A stretch of 64,000 bases of DNA, taken from NCBI GenBank assembly GCA_025931335.1, contig JAICNG010000002.1, forward strand, positions 1 to 64,000, written 5' to 3'. This DNA is from Gemmatimonadaceae bacterium. Lineage in GTDB: Bacteria > Gemmatimonadota > Gemmatimonadetes > Gemmatimonadales > Gemmatimonadaceae. This document shows positions 37,741 to 47,563 of the stretch, piece after piece (within the stretch, counting starts at the first letter, position 1; the number at the start of each line of letters is the position of its first letter). The position numbers were made by a program, and so were the translations under genes. The notes under the pieces were generated by a model. That model was not told where the DNA came from and searched no databases. It saw nothing but the letters and a program-made list of their open reading frames with translations.

Positions 37741-37849
37741 AACCAGGAGTCAGGAGTCAGGGATCGGGGATCAGGGGGTGTCGGGTTGTGGGCTAGGGAA
37801 CGGCCGCCGCATCTCCTGCTACCCCTTCCCTGACTCCTGACTCCTGGTT
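37741..37849. repeat. GTCAGGA-word inverted repeat
   Basis: Perfect 23-bp arms AACCAGGAGTCAGGAGTCAGGGA (37741-37763)/TCCCTGACTCCTGACTCCTGGTT (37827-37849). Confidence 0.9.
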
Positions 37850-37882
37850 CTGCGCAATCTGTTCACTACTAGAGGATTACAA

Positions 37883-38500
<618 letters not shown>

Positions 38501-38514
38501 GCCTCGGAGAGCGC

Positions 38515-38790
38515 ATGGAACAGGTCAAGCATTCGCATCCGAATTACATTGGGATCTGGGTGGCGCTGGCCGTCCTGACCGCTGTCGAGCTCGGCGTGGC
38601 GTTCCTGCCCTGGTCGAAGACGACGCTCATCCTCCTCCTTATCGGTCTCGCGCTCTGGAAGGCGCTCCTCGTTGCGCTCTACTTCATGCATCTGCGTTTC
38701 GAGCCAAACCGACTGCGGATCCTCGCCATCGCGCCGCTGCCGCTCGCGGTCATCCTCGTGACGGCGGTGATCACGGAGTATTTCTGGTAG
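38515..38790 (+). CDS. Cytochrome c oxidase subunit IV family protein
   Basis: YIGIWVALAVLTAVELGVAFLP...LVALYFMHLRFEPN. Confidence 0.85.
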   Translation: MEQVKHSHPNYIGIWVALAVLTAVELGVAFLPWSKTTLILLLIGLALWKALLVALYFMHLRFEPNRLRILAIAPLPLAVILVTAVITEYFW

Positions 38791-38822
38791 CGATCGCGTT
38801 ACCGCGGGCTGCGCCCGCCGAT

Positions 38823-39677
38823 TTGCTCGCCCTCGCCAAGCCGCGCATCGTCATGTTGGTCCTCGTGACGATGGCGGCTGGCTACGCCATGGCACCGGTG
38901 CTGGGCGTGGTGTCGCCGGCGGCGTGGGTGCTCGGGCTCTTCCACGCGTTGGTCGGAACGGCGCTGGTGGCCGGCGGCACCAACGCGTTGAACCAGGTGG
39001 TCGAGCGCGACGTCGATGCGCTCATGGCACGTACCGCACGGCGACCACTGCCATCGGCTCGGCTCGAGGTGCGCGAGGCGACGGTGTTCGCGTGGCTCAT
39101 CGGCGCCTTGGGCGTGGTCTATCTGGCCGTCCTGGTAAGTGTGGTCACCGCCGTCCTCGCCGCGCTCACGCTGGCGTCGTACGTCTTCGTCTACACGCCG
39201 CTCAAGCGTCGCACGCCGCTGTCGACGCTGATCGGTGCCGTACCCGGCGCGCTGCCCATCGTCGGAGGGTGGACGGCGGCCGGCGGCGCCCTGGACACTC
39301 GCGCTTCCATTCTCTTCGCGATCCTGTTTCTCTGGCAGCTGCCGCACTTCCTCGCATTGAGCTGGATTTATCGCGACGACTACGCGCGCGCGGGGCTGCA
39401 GATGCTGAGCGTCGGGGATGCGGACGGCCGAATGACGTTCCGACAGGCCGCATTGCACGCGGCGGCATTGGTACCCGTCAGTCTTGCTCCGGCCGTCGTC
39501 GGTATGGGGGGCCCAGTGTATTTCATCGGCGCGGCGGCCTTGTCAGGCGGCTACTTCTGGGCGAGCGTGGCGGCGGCGCGGCGCCCGTCGCGCGATGGCG
39601 CGCGCCGTCTCTTCACCGCTTCGCTGGTCTATCTCCCCAGCATTCTCGCGCTGATGATCGCCGACCGGATCGCATGA
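38823..39677 (+). CDS. ctaB: Protoheme IX farnesyltransferase
   Basis: GGTNALNQVVERDVDALMARTARRPLPS, YTPLKRRTPLSTLIGAVPGALP. Confidence 0.93.
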   Translation: MLALAKPRIVMLVLVTMAAGYAMAPVLGVVSPAAWVLGLFHALVGTALVAGGTNALNQVVERDVDALMARTARRPLPSARLEVREATVFAWLIGALGVVYLAVLVSVVTAVLAALTLASYVFVYTPLKRRTPLSTLIGAVPGALPIVGGWTAAGGALDTRASILFAILFLWQLPHFLALSWIYRDDYARAGLQMLSVGDADGRMTFRQAALHAAALVPVSLAPAVVGMGGPVYFIGAAALSGGYFWASVAAARRPSRDGARRLFTASLVYLPSILALMIADRIA

Positions 39678-39862
39678 TCTTCTTTCATCGTTTTCTCATC
39701 GTGACCGCGATTCTCTTCTCGATCGGCTTTGCCGGATGGGCATTCGCCCAATTCAGAAGCGCCGGCGGGGCCACGCCACTCGTGATGGCGATCCTGTTCG
39801 CGGTGATCGCCGTGGCGCTGATCTACTACTTGAAGAATCTGAAGCGTTTTCTGCGCCGATGA
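39674..39862 (+). CDS. Small membrane protein
   Basis: 62 aa, two TM; ATGA overlaps on both sides. Confidence 0.65.
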   Translation: MIFFHRFLIVTAILFSIGFAGWAFAQFRSAGGATPLVMAILFAVIAVALIYYLKNLKRFLRR

Positions 39863-39987
39863 ATCACGACGCTCTCGAGGTCGGAATGTTCTGGGCGGGC
39901 CTCTTGATGGCGCTCACGCCGATCGTGTTTGCCGGTGCGGTGCTCGGGGTGTGGTGGTATCAGCGCAGGCGCGCGAAGAGGGAGTAG
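39859..39987 (+). CDS. Very small membrane protein
   Basis: 42 aa, one TM (MNHDALEVGMFWAGLLMALTPIVFAGAVLGVWWYQRRRAKRE); ATGA overlap. Confidence 0.55.
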   Translation: MNHDALEVGMFWAGLLMALTPIVFAGAVLGVWWYQRRRAKRE

Positions 39988-39992
39988 CGGGC

Positions 39993-40793
39993 ATGAAGCA
40001 ACCGCCGCCGACCGCGGCCTCCATCCTAGTCACGAAGGAAGGCCCGCTGCTTTGGCTGACACTGAACCGGCCGGATCGACTCAACGCCGTGAGTCGGTCG
40101 CTGTACGAAGGGCTGAGCTCCGCAGTGCTCGCGGCGGAAAGTGATGCCGCAGTTCGCGCCGTGCTACTCACTGGTGCCGGCCACGCATTCTGCGCCGGCG
40201 CCGACCTGAAAGCGTACGCCGAAGAGCCGCCCTCCGACCACGAGAGACGCGCCTATGTTCGCGCCGCGCAACGGGCAAATCTCGTGCTGCAGCGCTGCTC
40301 CAGACCGGTCATCGCCGCTGTCAACGGTGCGGCGGTCGGCGCCGGTCTGGAGCTCGCCCTGTCGTGTGACTTCATCGTCGTTGCGCTCGACGCCAAACTG
40401 CGACTTCCGGAGATCGCGCTCGCAACGTTCTTCGGCGGCGGCATCACGTACACGCTTCCGCGTCGCGTGGGACTCGGCCGCGCGAAGGAATTGCTCCTCC
40501 TTGGGGACCTTTTCTCTGGGGCCGCCGCCGCCGAAATGGGGCTGGCGAACGCGGCAGTGCCGGCCGATCAGGTAGCCGGCGCCGCACGCGAGTTGGCGGC
40601 CCGCGCGGCCGACCAGGCGCCCATCTCCATGCGGCTGGCGAAGCGACTGTTGAGCCGCGCGCCGGAAATGTCGACGAACGCTGTGCTCCGCGCCGAGGCG
40701 CGGGCCCTCCTCACGTGCATGAGGACGAAGGATTGGGGCAAAGGAGTTGCGGCTCAGCGGAAGGGGCACGCGCCGCGCTATTCCGGTGAGTGA
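39993..40793 (+). CDS. Enoyl-CoA hydratase/isomerase family protein
   Basis: GAGHAFCAGADLKAYAE, VIAAVNGAAVGAGLELALSCDFIV. Confidence 0.92.
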   Translation: MKQPPPTAASILVTKEGPLLWLTLNRPDRLNAVSRSLYEGLSSAVLAAESDAAVRAVLLTGAGHAFCAGADLKAYAEEPPSDHERRAYVRAAQRANLVLQRCSRPVIAAVNGAAVGAGLELALSCDFIVVALDAKLRLPEIALATFFGGGITYTLPRRVGLGRAKELLLLGDLFSGAAAAEMGLANAAVPADQVAGAARELAARAADQAPISMRLAKRLLSRAPEMSTNAVLRAEARALLTCMRTKDWGKGVAAQRKGHAPRYSGE

Positions 40794-42990
40794 GTCGCCA
40801 GTGGCAGGTGCCCGTCGATCGGGGGCCAGCTCCCTTGCCGGGGCGCACCCGCTCGATTGCGTCCTCCGCCCGAAGTCAGTGGTCATCGTGGGTGCGTCGG
40901 CGGATCCGACGAAGCGCGGCAACCGCGCCGTGCGCGCGCTTCGCGACTCGGGCTTCCGCGGCCGCATCGTCCCCGTGCATCCCGGCGGCGGCGAACTCTT
41001 CGGGTTACCTGTCGCGCGCGGGGCAAGCGACCTCGCCGAACCGCCCGACCTGGTGCTCGTGTCTACACCGGCCGCCACTGTCCCTGCCGTGCTCGAGGAG
41101 TGGGGCTCGGCCGGCGCTCGAGCGGCGGTCGTGCTCGCTGCCGGGTTCGCGGAATCGGGCGATAGCGGGAGCGCGCTCGAGCGCGCGGTTCACGACGTCG
41201 CCGCGCGAACAGGGATGCGCGTCGTTGGTCCGAACACGTCAGGTATTCTGAACTTACCAATCGGACTGAACCTGATTGGGGTCGACGCGGTGGCACCTGG
41301 GTCACTGTCATTGCTGGTGCAGTCGGGAAACATCGCGCTCGCGCTCATCACGGAGGCCGCTCGCGCAGGGCTCGGCTTCAGTTGCGTGATCGGCCTCGGG
41401 AATGAAGCGGACGTGGCCTTTCATGAATGCCTCGACTTTCTCGCCGCCGATAAATACACGGGGGCGATCGTCATCCATGCAGAGGGCTTTCGCGATGGTG
41501 GCGCTTTTCTCGCCGCCGCACGGCGCGCCGCCGGCAAGCCCATCGTCATGATCAAAGGGGGCCGTACGACGCCAGGGTCTTCGGCCGCGCGATCGCATAC
41601 CGGTGCGATCTCCGGCTCGTATGCGGCGCTGCGCGCGGGACTCGCGCAAGCTGGAGTCATCGAGGCGCGCCGCACGGACGAGCTGCTGCCGGTCATCTCT
41701 ACACTCGTTGGGCAGCGCCCCGTGCTGGCGAGGGGCGGCATCGTCATCCTGTCGGATGGAGGCGGGCAGTCCACGATCGCGGTCGACAACCTTGCCGAGC
41801 GCAGTGTCCCTCTTGCGTCGCTTGGTCCGAGGACCCAACGCCGTTTGAGGGAGCTGCTCGGACCCGCGGCCGCGGTGACAAACCCGGTAGATCTGGCCGG
41901 TGCGGCCGACCGCGATCCTCTCGTCTTCGCACGCGCGCTCGAGCTCATCGCGTTCGATCAGGGGATCGCCGGCGTGCTCATCGTGGGACTGTTCGGTGGC
42001 TACGCCATCCGCTTCGCGCCGTCGCTCATCGACGCAGAGGTCGAGGCCGCGCGGCGGCTTCCGGAGATCGCGCGTCGGGCCGGCATCGCGCTCATCGTGC
42101 ACACCGTGTACGCGATGTCGGAATCGGAGCCGCTGCACGCCCTTCGGGAGGCGGGCATCCTCGCGCTGGGCTCGCTCGAAGTGGCATGCCGATGCGCTAG
42201 CGCCGTCGTGGAGCGGCAGGCAGTGGTCGAGCGCCTGCGATCGACTCCGAATGAGTGGCCGCCGGGATGCGGCTCGCTTCAAGGGACGGGGTCAGATCGC
42301 GGTGTGTTCGATGAAGCGCGACGCGAAGGGCGCAGCGCCCTGCTCGAGACCGAGGCGCGCGAGCTCGTTGCGTCGTTCGGCTTGTCGCTGGTTCCGGCGC
42401 GCCTCTGTCGTACCAGCGACGAGGCCGCTGCGGCGGCCTCGTCGATCGACCACGTGGCAGTGCGCGCCGTGTCGCCATCTGTGCCGCACAAGACGGAGGC
42501 GGGCGCCGTGACGTTGAACGTCGCGCACGCTGATGTTGCGCGCGCAACCGAGCGCGTCTTCGAGGCGGTGCGCACATGGTGCGCGCGCCGCGCCAGGAAC
42601 GCCGATATTCGTGGCGCTCTCATCTCGCCGATGCTCGCCCGACCGGTGGCCGAGTTGCTCGTCGGCATAGTTCGCGATCCGGACTTCGGACCGGTGATCA
42701 CCGTCGGCGCGGGGGGGACCACGGTGGAGCTGCAGCGTGATGTCGCTACACGCGTGCTTCCCATATCTCCTGCTGAGGTGCACGAGATGCTCCGCGAGCT
42801 GCGCATCGCGCCATTGTTCGCGGGGTACCGAGGCGCCCCCGGCGCAGACACGGGCGCGATCGAACATGCCGTGACGGCGCTGGCACGCTGCGCGCTCGCG
42901 TGCCCGGAGATCGCCGAGATCGAAGTGAACCCGCTGTTCGTCTACGAGGACCGCGCCGTCGCGATCGACGTGCGCGTCTTCCTCGCATAA
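40786..42990 (+). CDS. NDP-forming acyl-CoA synthetase
   Basis: CoA-binding VIVGASADPTKRGNRAVRAL; ligase region IKGGRTTPGSSAARSHTGAISGSY; ATP-grasp-like C-terminus ending AEIEVNPLFVYEDRAVAIDVRVFL. Confidence 0.9.
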   Translation: MSESPVAGARRSGASSLAGAHPLDCVLRPKSVVIVGASADPTKRGNRAVRALRDSGFRGRIVPVHPGGGELFGLPVARGASDLAEPPDLVLVSTPAATVPAVLEEWGSAGARAAVVLAAGFAESGDSGSALERAVHDVAARTGMRVVGPNTSGILNLPIGLNLIGVDAVAPGSLSLLVQSGNIALALITEAARAGLGFSCVIGLGNEADVAFHECLDFLAADKYTGAIVIHAEGFRDGGAFLAAARRAAGKPIVMIKGGRTTPGSSAARSHTGAISGSYAALRAGLAQAGVIEARRTDELLPVISTLVGQRPVLARGGIVILSDGGGQSTIAVDNLAERSVPLASLGPRTQRRLRELLGPAAAVTNPVDLAGAADRDPLVFARALELIAFDQGIAGVLIVGLFGGYAIRFAPSLIDAEVEAARRLPEIARRAGIALIVHTVYAMSESEPLHALREAGILALGSLEVACRCASAVVERQAVVERLRSTPNEWPPGCGSLQGTGSDRGVFDEARREGRSALLETEARELVASFGLSLVPARLCRTSDEAAAAASSIDHVAVRAVSPSVPHKTEAGAVTLNVAHADVARATERVFEAVRTWCARRARNADIRGALISPMLARPVAELLVGIVRDPDFGPVITVGAGGTTVELQRDVATRVLPISPAEVHEMLRELRIAPLFAGYRGAPGADTGAIEHAVTALARCALACPEIAEIEVNPLFVYEDRAVAIDVRVFLA

Positions 42991-43003
42991 GCGAGGTGCA
43001 CGC

Positions 43004-46000
43004 GTGATTGTCGCTCGGGCGTTAGCGCTGTTCTGGCCAGCGGCAGCCGTTTTCCTGGTCGCGCTGTCTGGCCGCGCCACCGCGCAGCCAGCGCGTTCGC
43101 GTGACGGGGTCGTCGTTTCGGGCTCGGCAATAGTGTCGGATGTCGGTGCGAGGGTGCTCGCCGAAGGCGGTAACGCGGTCGACGCTGCCGTTGCCATGGC
43201 CTTCGCGCTGGCCGTCGTCGAGCCGAGTATGTCGGGGATTGGCGGACGTACACAGCTTCTCCTGCGCACCACGGACGGCGAGGCGATCGCCATCGACGGA
43301 ACGACGGAGGTACCGGCGTCGTACCCGGGCGGGCCCGTGAACGATGAAGACGCGTACGGCGTGCGAACCATCGGAGTTCCGGGGACGGTTGCGGCTCTCG
43401 ACGCTGCTCTGCGAGCACACGGAACGTGGCCCCTGCGGCGGACTCTCGAGCCTGCGATACGGTTTGCGGAGGACGGGTTCACGCTCTCTCAGGGCGAGGC
43501 GCGGCGGATCGGGTCGGTGGCGGCGCAGCTCGGCGAGTTCGAAGGATCACGGCGTCACTTCCTTCGACCGGACGGCTCCCCCTATGCCCCCGGAGAGCGC
43601 TTTCGCCAGCCGGCACTTGCCGCGACGCTGCGTGCGATCGCCGACGAGGGTGCGAATTCGTTTTACCGAGGGCGTCTCGGGACCGCGATGGCAACGGAGT
43701 TACGAGCCGCCGGTGCCTTCGTCACCGCGGGCGACATCGCGGCGTACCGGGCGCAGCAATCGCCGATAGCGCGAGGACGGTACCGTGGCCACGAGCTCAT
43801 CGGGAGCCCCCTGCCCGCCTCCGGTGCGACAACCATCGAGGTGCTGCAGATTCTCGAGCATTTCGACCTGCGCTCGATCGTGGGGTCCGCTCGTTGGGCG
43901 GCCGTTGTGCATCACGCGCTGCTCGCGGGCTTCGAGGACCGTGAAGCCATTCGACAGTCAGCTGAGGAGAAGGCACGATGGCTGACGTCAGCCACGCTGG
44001 CCGACCAGCGCGCGAAGGCCATTCGCTCCCGGCTCGAGAGTCCCGGCGATGACACCGTGGGGGGCGAGCCGCACGAGCCTGACCACACCACGCACCTCTC
44101 GGTCGCGGATGCAACGGGGAATGTCGTGGCTCTCACGCAGTCGCTTGGCCCGACTATGGGCTCGAAGGTGGCGTCGCCCAGTCTCGGCTTTGTCTACGCG
44201 GCGACGATGGAATATCTGGGTGAGCCGGAGGCGGGCACTCGTCGCCATTGGTCCTCGCAAACGCCATTCATTGTTCTGCGCGATGGGCAGCCCGCGTACG
44301 TTCTCGGAGGTGCCGGCGCTCGACGAATCATTTCCTCGATCGTCGCTACGCTAAGCCGCGCCATCGATGGCCGGCTGTCGCTCGAGCGGGCGATCGCTGC
44401 TCCGCGGCTGCATCCGACCTCGGGACGGGTGGATCTGGAGCGTCGGCCCGGGACCGCGTGGAGCGACGCGCAGGCGGACTCGCTGAGAACGATGGGGTTG
44501 ACGATACGTCTGCGCGACGACGCGCCGTATTTTGGTCGTGTCAATGCCATAGCACTCGACCCCGCGACGCGCGAGTGGATCGGCGTTCCGGACCCACGTT
44601 GGGACGGAGCGGCGCGCGCGGCGAGCCGTACCGTCGGGGAGCGCACGGAGATACTGGACGTGCTGCTCCTCGGCGGACGTGTCCTCGACGGCGCTGGCAA
44701 TCCCTGGATGCGCCGCGATGTCGGCATCCACGGTGACAGGATCGTCTTCATCGGCGACGCCGCGATCGCCGGTGCCGTTTCGCGCGACACGGCGCGCGTG
44801 ACCGGCATGCTGCTCACCCCCGGCTTCTGGGACGTTCACAGTCACGCCGAACTCGAGACGGTCGCGGGCAGGCAGGCGCTCCCGCAACTCCATCAGGGCA
44901 TCACCACCGTCGTTCTCGGCCTCGACGGCGCGGGCGCGCCAGCTGTGGATTCGATTCTCGCTCACTACGAGCGCGACGGAATCGCGGTAAATGCGCTCCG
45001 ATTTGTCGGTCATGGTACCGTTCGGCGGATGGCGATGGGGACCGCGAACCGCGCGCCCACGGCAGCGGAAATGACGCGCATGAAGGCTTTGGTGGATCGC
45101 GGAATGCGCGAGGGCGCGTTCGGCCTGTCGACCGGGCTCTTCTACGTGCCGGGCGCCTACGCGACAACCGACGAAGTGGTCGAGCTGAACCGTGTCGCCG
45201 CGCGCTACGGCGGCATTTACGATACTCACGATCGCGACCTGGGCGCGTCATACGGGGGAATTGGCTATCTCGCATCGACCGCCGAGGGAATAGAGATCGG
45301 TGAGCGCGCCGGTACCCCCGTGATCTTTTCGCATTTCAGCCCCCAGGGTGCACACAACCGCCGGCGCGCGGCCGACGGGGCACGGCTGATCGAGGAGGCA
45401 CGGAAGCGGGGGGTGAACGTCGCGGCCGCACAGCATCCGTATACCGCGACGCAGAGCGGTCTTTCGGCCTACACGATTCCTCGGTGGGCGTCGGCCGGTG
45501 GCTGGGACACGATGACGAACCGCTTCGACGACGCGACCACACGCCAGCGGCTCGATGTCGAAACGATGCGAATGCTCGAGTTGCGCGGCGGTGCGGAGAA
45601 AATCAAGCTCGTCGATTCTCGGCCGGAGCTAAACGGCAGGACGCTCGCCGAGCTAGCGCGAGGTTGGAAGCTGACGGTTCCCGAGACCGTGAGGCGCATT
45701 CTGCGCGGCGGCGAAGCGGCCGTCATGAACCTCGACCTGTACGACTTGGACAACATCCGCTATCTCGCCGGGAAGGAATGGATGATGACGTGCACCGACG
45801 GCCGCACCCCGCATCCTGGCCAGACCGTCGTTCATCCACGCGTGTACGGCGCGTTTACGCGCAAGCTTCGGCTCTTCGTCTACGATGATGACGTGGTGAC
45901 GCTGCCATTCGCGATTCGAGGCATGACGGGGTTGGCATCCTCGTTCTTCAACGTGTCGAGTCGCGGCCAAATCCGCGAAGGGTGGTTCGCCGACATCGCC

Positions 46001-46171
46001 GTGTTCGACGAGGCGCGCATTCGCGACCGCGCGACGTACGAAGATCCGCACCGATATTCGGAGGGCACGGTGCATGTCCTGGTCAATGGCCAGTTCGCGA
46101 TCCGCGATGGCAAAGCGACCGGAGCGTTCGCCGGACGGCCGATCCGCCGACACGAGGGAGGAGCGCGCTGA
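43004..46171 (+). CDS. Gamma-glutamyltransferase fused to N-acyl-D-amino-acid deacylase
   Basis: N-terminal GGT (AEGGNAVDAAVAMAFALAVVEPSMSGIGG, DHTTHLSVADATGNVVALTQSLG); C-terminal amidohydrolase (LLTPGFWDVHSHAELE, GLSTGLFYVPGAYATTDEVVEL, ADIAVFDEARIRDRATYEDPHRYSEGTVHVLVNG). Confidence 0.9.
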   Translation: MIVARALALFWPAAAVFLVALSGRATAQPARSRDGVVVSGSAIVSDVGARVLAEGGNAVDAAVAMAFALAVVEPSMSGIGGRTQLLLRTTDGEAIAIDGTTEVPASYPGGPVNDEDAYGVRTIGVPGTVAALDAALRAHGTWPLRRTLEPAIRFAEDGFTLSQGEARRIGSVAAQLGEFEGSRRHFLRPDGSPYAPGERFRQPALAATLRAIADEGANSFYRGRLGTAMATELRAAGAFVTAGDIAAYRAQQSPIARGRYRGHELIGSPLPASGATTIEVLQILEHFDLRSIVGSARWAAVVHHALLAGFEDREAIRQSAEEKARWLTSATLADQRAKAIRSRLESPGDDTVGGEPHEPDHTTHLSVADATGNVVALTQSLGPTMGSKVASPSLGFVYAATMEYLGEPEAGTRRHWSSQTPFIVLRDGQPAYVLGGAGARRIISSIVATLSRAIDGRLSLERAIAAPRLHPTSGRVDLERRPGTAWSDAQADSLRTMGLTIRLRDDAPYFGRVNAIALDPATREWIGVPDPRWDGAARAASRTVGERTEILDVLLLGGRVLDGAGNPWMRRDVGIHGDRIVFIGDAAIAGAVSRDTARVTGMLLTPGFWDVHSHAELETVAGRQALPQLHQGITTVVLGLDGAGAPAVDSILAHYERDGIAVNALRFVGHGTVRRMAMGTANRAPTAAEMTRMKALVDRGMREGAFGLSTGLFYVPGAYATTDEVVELNRVAARYGGIYDTHDRDLGASYGGIGYLASTAEGIEIGERAGTPVIFSHFSPQGAHNRRRAADGARLIEEARKRGVNVAAAQHPYTATQSGLSAYTIPRWASAGGWDTMTNRFDDATTRQRLDVETMRMLELRGGAEKIKLVDSRPELNGRTLAELARGWKLTVPETVRRILRGGEAAVMNLDLYDLDNIRYLAGKEWMMTCTDGRTPHPGQTVVHPRVYGAFTRKLRLFVYDDDVVTLPFAIRGMTGLASSFFNVSSRGQIREGWFADIAVFDEARIRDRATYEDPHRYSEGTVHVLVNGQFAIRDGKATGAFAGRPIRRHEGGAR

Positions 46172-46341
46172 GCATGTCCAGGCGAGCGGGTGCGTCGTTA
46201 GGCCATTCGCACCGAGTCGCTCGGGCAATTTGGTCGCGGACGCGACTCCCCTCCCTGGTGGACCCTATCTTCACCTTGATTTGATCTCCGTGACGGCATA
46301 ACTTCCCCGCCTTGAGTCGGGGCCGCTTTGGCGCGCATTGC

Positions 46342-47550
46342 ATGGTGAAACTCCGAAGGAGCTGGATGATCCGCGCACTTCGCTGGCGCACACACACGGC
46401 GGCCGCGCTGCCCGCTGCGCTCGCTGCCTGCTCGTCCCACGTTCCGAATACGACGCTCTCGCCGCAAACCGAGTTCGGGCGCGACATCGACGCCCTGTTC
46501 GACATTTTGCTCTTCGCCGGCGTCGCGGTTCTGGTGCTCGTTACGTTGGCCCTGCTCTTCGTCATCGTGCGATACCGTCACCGCGCGGGAGCCCCCGAGC
46601 CGAAGGCCATCCACGGCAACGCCGTTCTCGAGATCGTGTGGACGCTCATTCCGGCCGTCATCCTCGCCATCATCGCCGTGCCTACGGTGCGCACGATTTT
46701 CCGGACGCAGGCGGAGGCGGGCCCAAACGCGCTGCAAGTCGAGGTCGTGGGCCATCAGTGGTGGTGGGAGTTTCGCTACCCGCAGTATGGGGTGGTCACG
46801 GCGAACGAGCTGTATCTGCCCGTCGGGCGCACGGTCAATTTCGCCCTGATGACGGCCGATGTCGTGCACTCGTTCTGGATCCCACAGCTCGGCGGCAAGC
46901 GCGATCTCGTCTCGAACGACACGAATCACGTCTGGTTCACGCCGGAGTCCGCGTTCGCGTGGAATGGATTCTGTGCCGAGTTCTGCGGGTCGTCGCACGC
47001 CAACATGAGATTTCGCGTGTTCACCGTGCCGCCCGAGCAGTTCGAGCGGTGGATTGCGCACCAGCAGTCGCCGCCCGTTCTTGGCGCGGCCGCTCCCCCC
47101 GCGGGTGCAATCGATACCCTCGCCCCTGCCCCGCCGGCGCCCCCGCAGGCAACCGCCCCGACGGTCGTCGCGGATAGCCTGCCCGAGCACGTGCGGGCGG
47201 CAACCCCGATTCCGGCAGGCCTGCGGATGTCGAACGTTCGGGGCGACGCCGCGCGTGGCGCACAGCTCTTCATGCGTGCCACGCCGATGCCGTGTGCCGC
47301 CTGCCACGCGATTCAGGGTGTTGCAGCCAGTATCGTCGGGCCGAATCTGACGCACGTCGGGAGCCGCACGTCGATCGGCGCGGGCCTCTTTCCTACCGAC
47401 GCGAGACATCTGGCGCTCTGGATCAAGGACTCGCCGGCGATGAAACCGGGCAGCAAGATGCCCGCGTTCGGCAAGAGCGCGCAGATTCCGGCCGGGCTCG
47501 ACGATCAACAGATTGCCGACCTCGCGGCCTATCTACTATCCCTGAAGTAA
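46342..47550 (+). CDS. coxB: Cytochrome c oxidase subunit II with C-terminal cytochrome c domain
   Basis: GFCAEFCGSSHANMRF CuA motif; CAACH. Confidence 0.92.
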   Translation: MVKLRRSWMIRALRWRTHTAAALPAALAACSSHVPNTTLSPQTEFGRDIDALFDILLFAGVAVLVLVTLALLFVIVRYRHRAGAPEPKAIHGNAVLEIVWTLIPAVILAIIAVPTVRTIFRTQAEAGPNALQVEVVGHQWWWEFRYPQYGVVTANELYLPVGRTVNFALMTADVVHSFWIPQLGGKRDLVSNDTNHVWFTPESAFAWNGFCAEFCGSSHANMRFRVFTVPPEQFERWIAHQQSPPVLGAAAPPAGAIDTLAPAPPAPPQATAPTVVADSLPEHVRAATPIPAGLRMSNVRGDAARGAQLFMRATPMPCAACHAIQGVAASIVGPNLTHVGSRTSIGAGLFPTDARHLALWIKDSPAMKPGSKMPAFGKSAQIPAGLDDQQIADLAAYLLSLK

Positions 47551-47563
47551 CCGGAGAAGCTGG

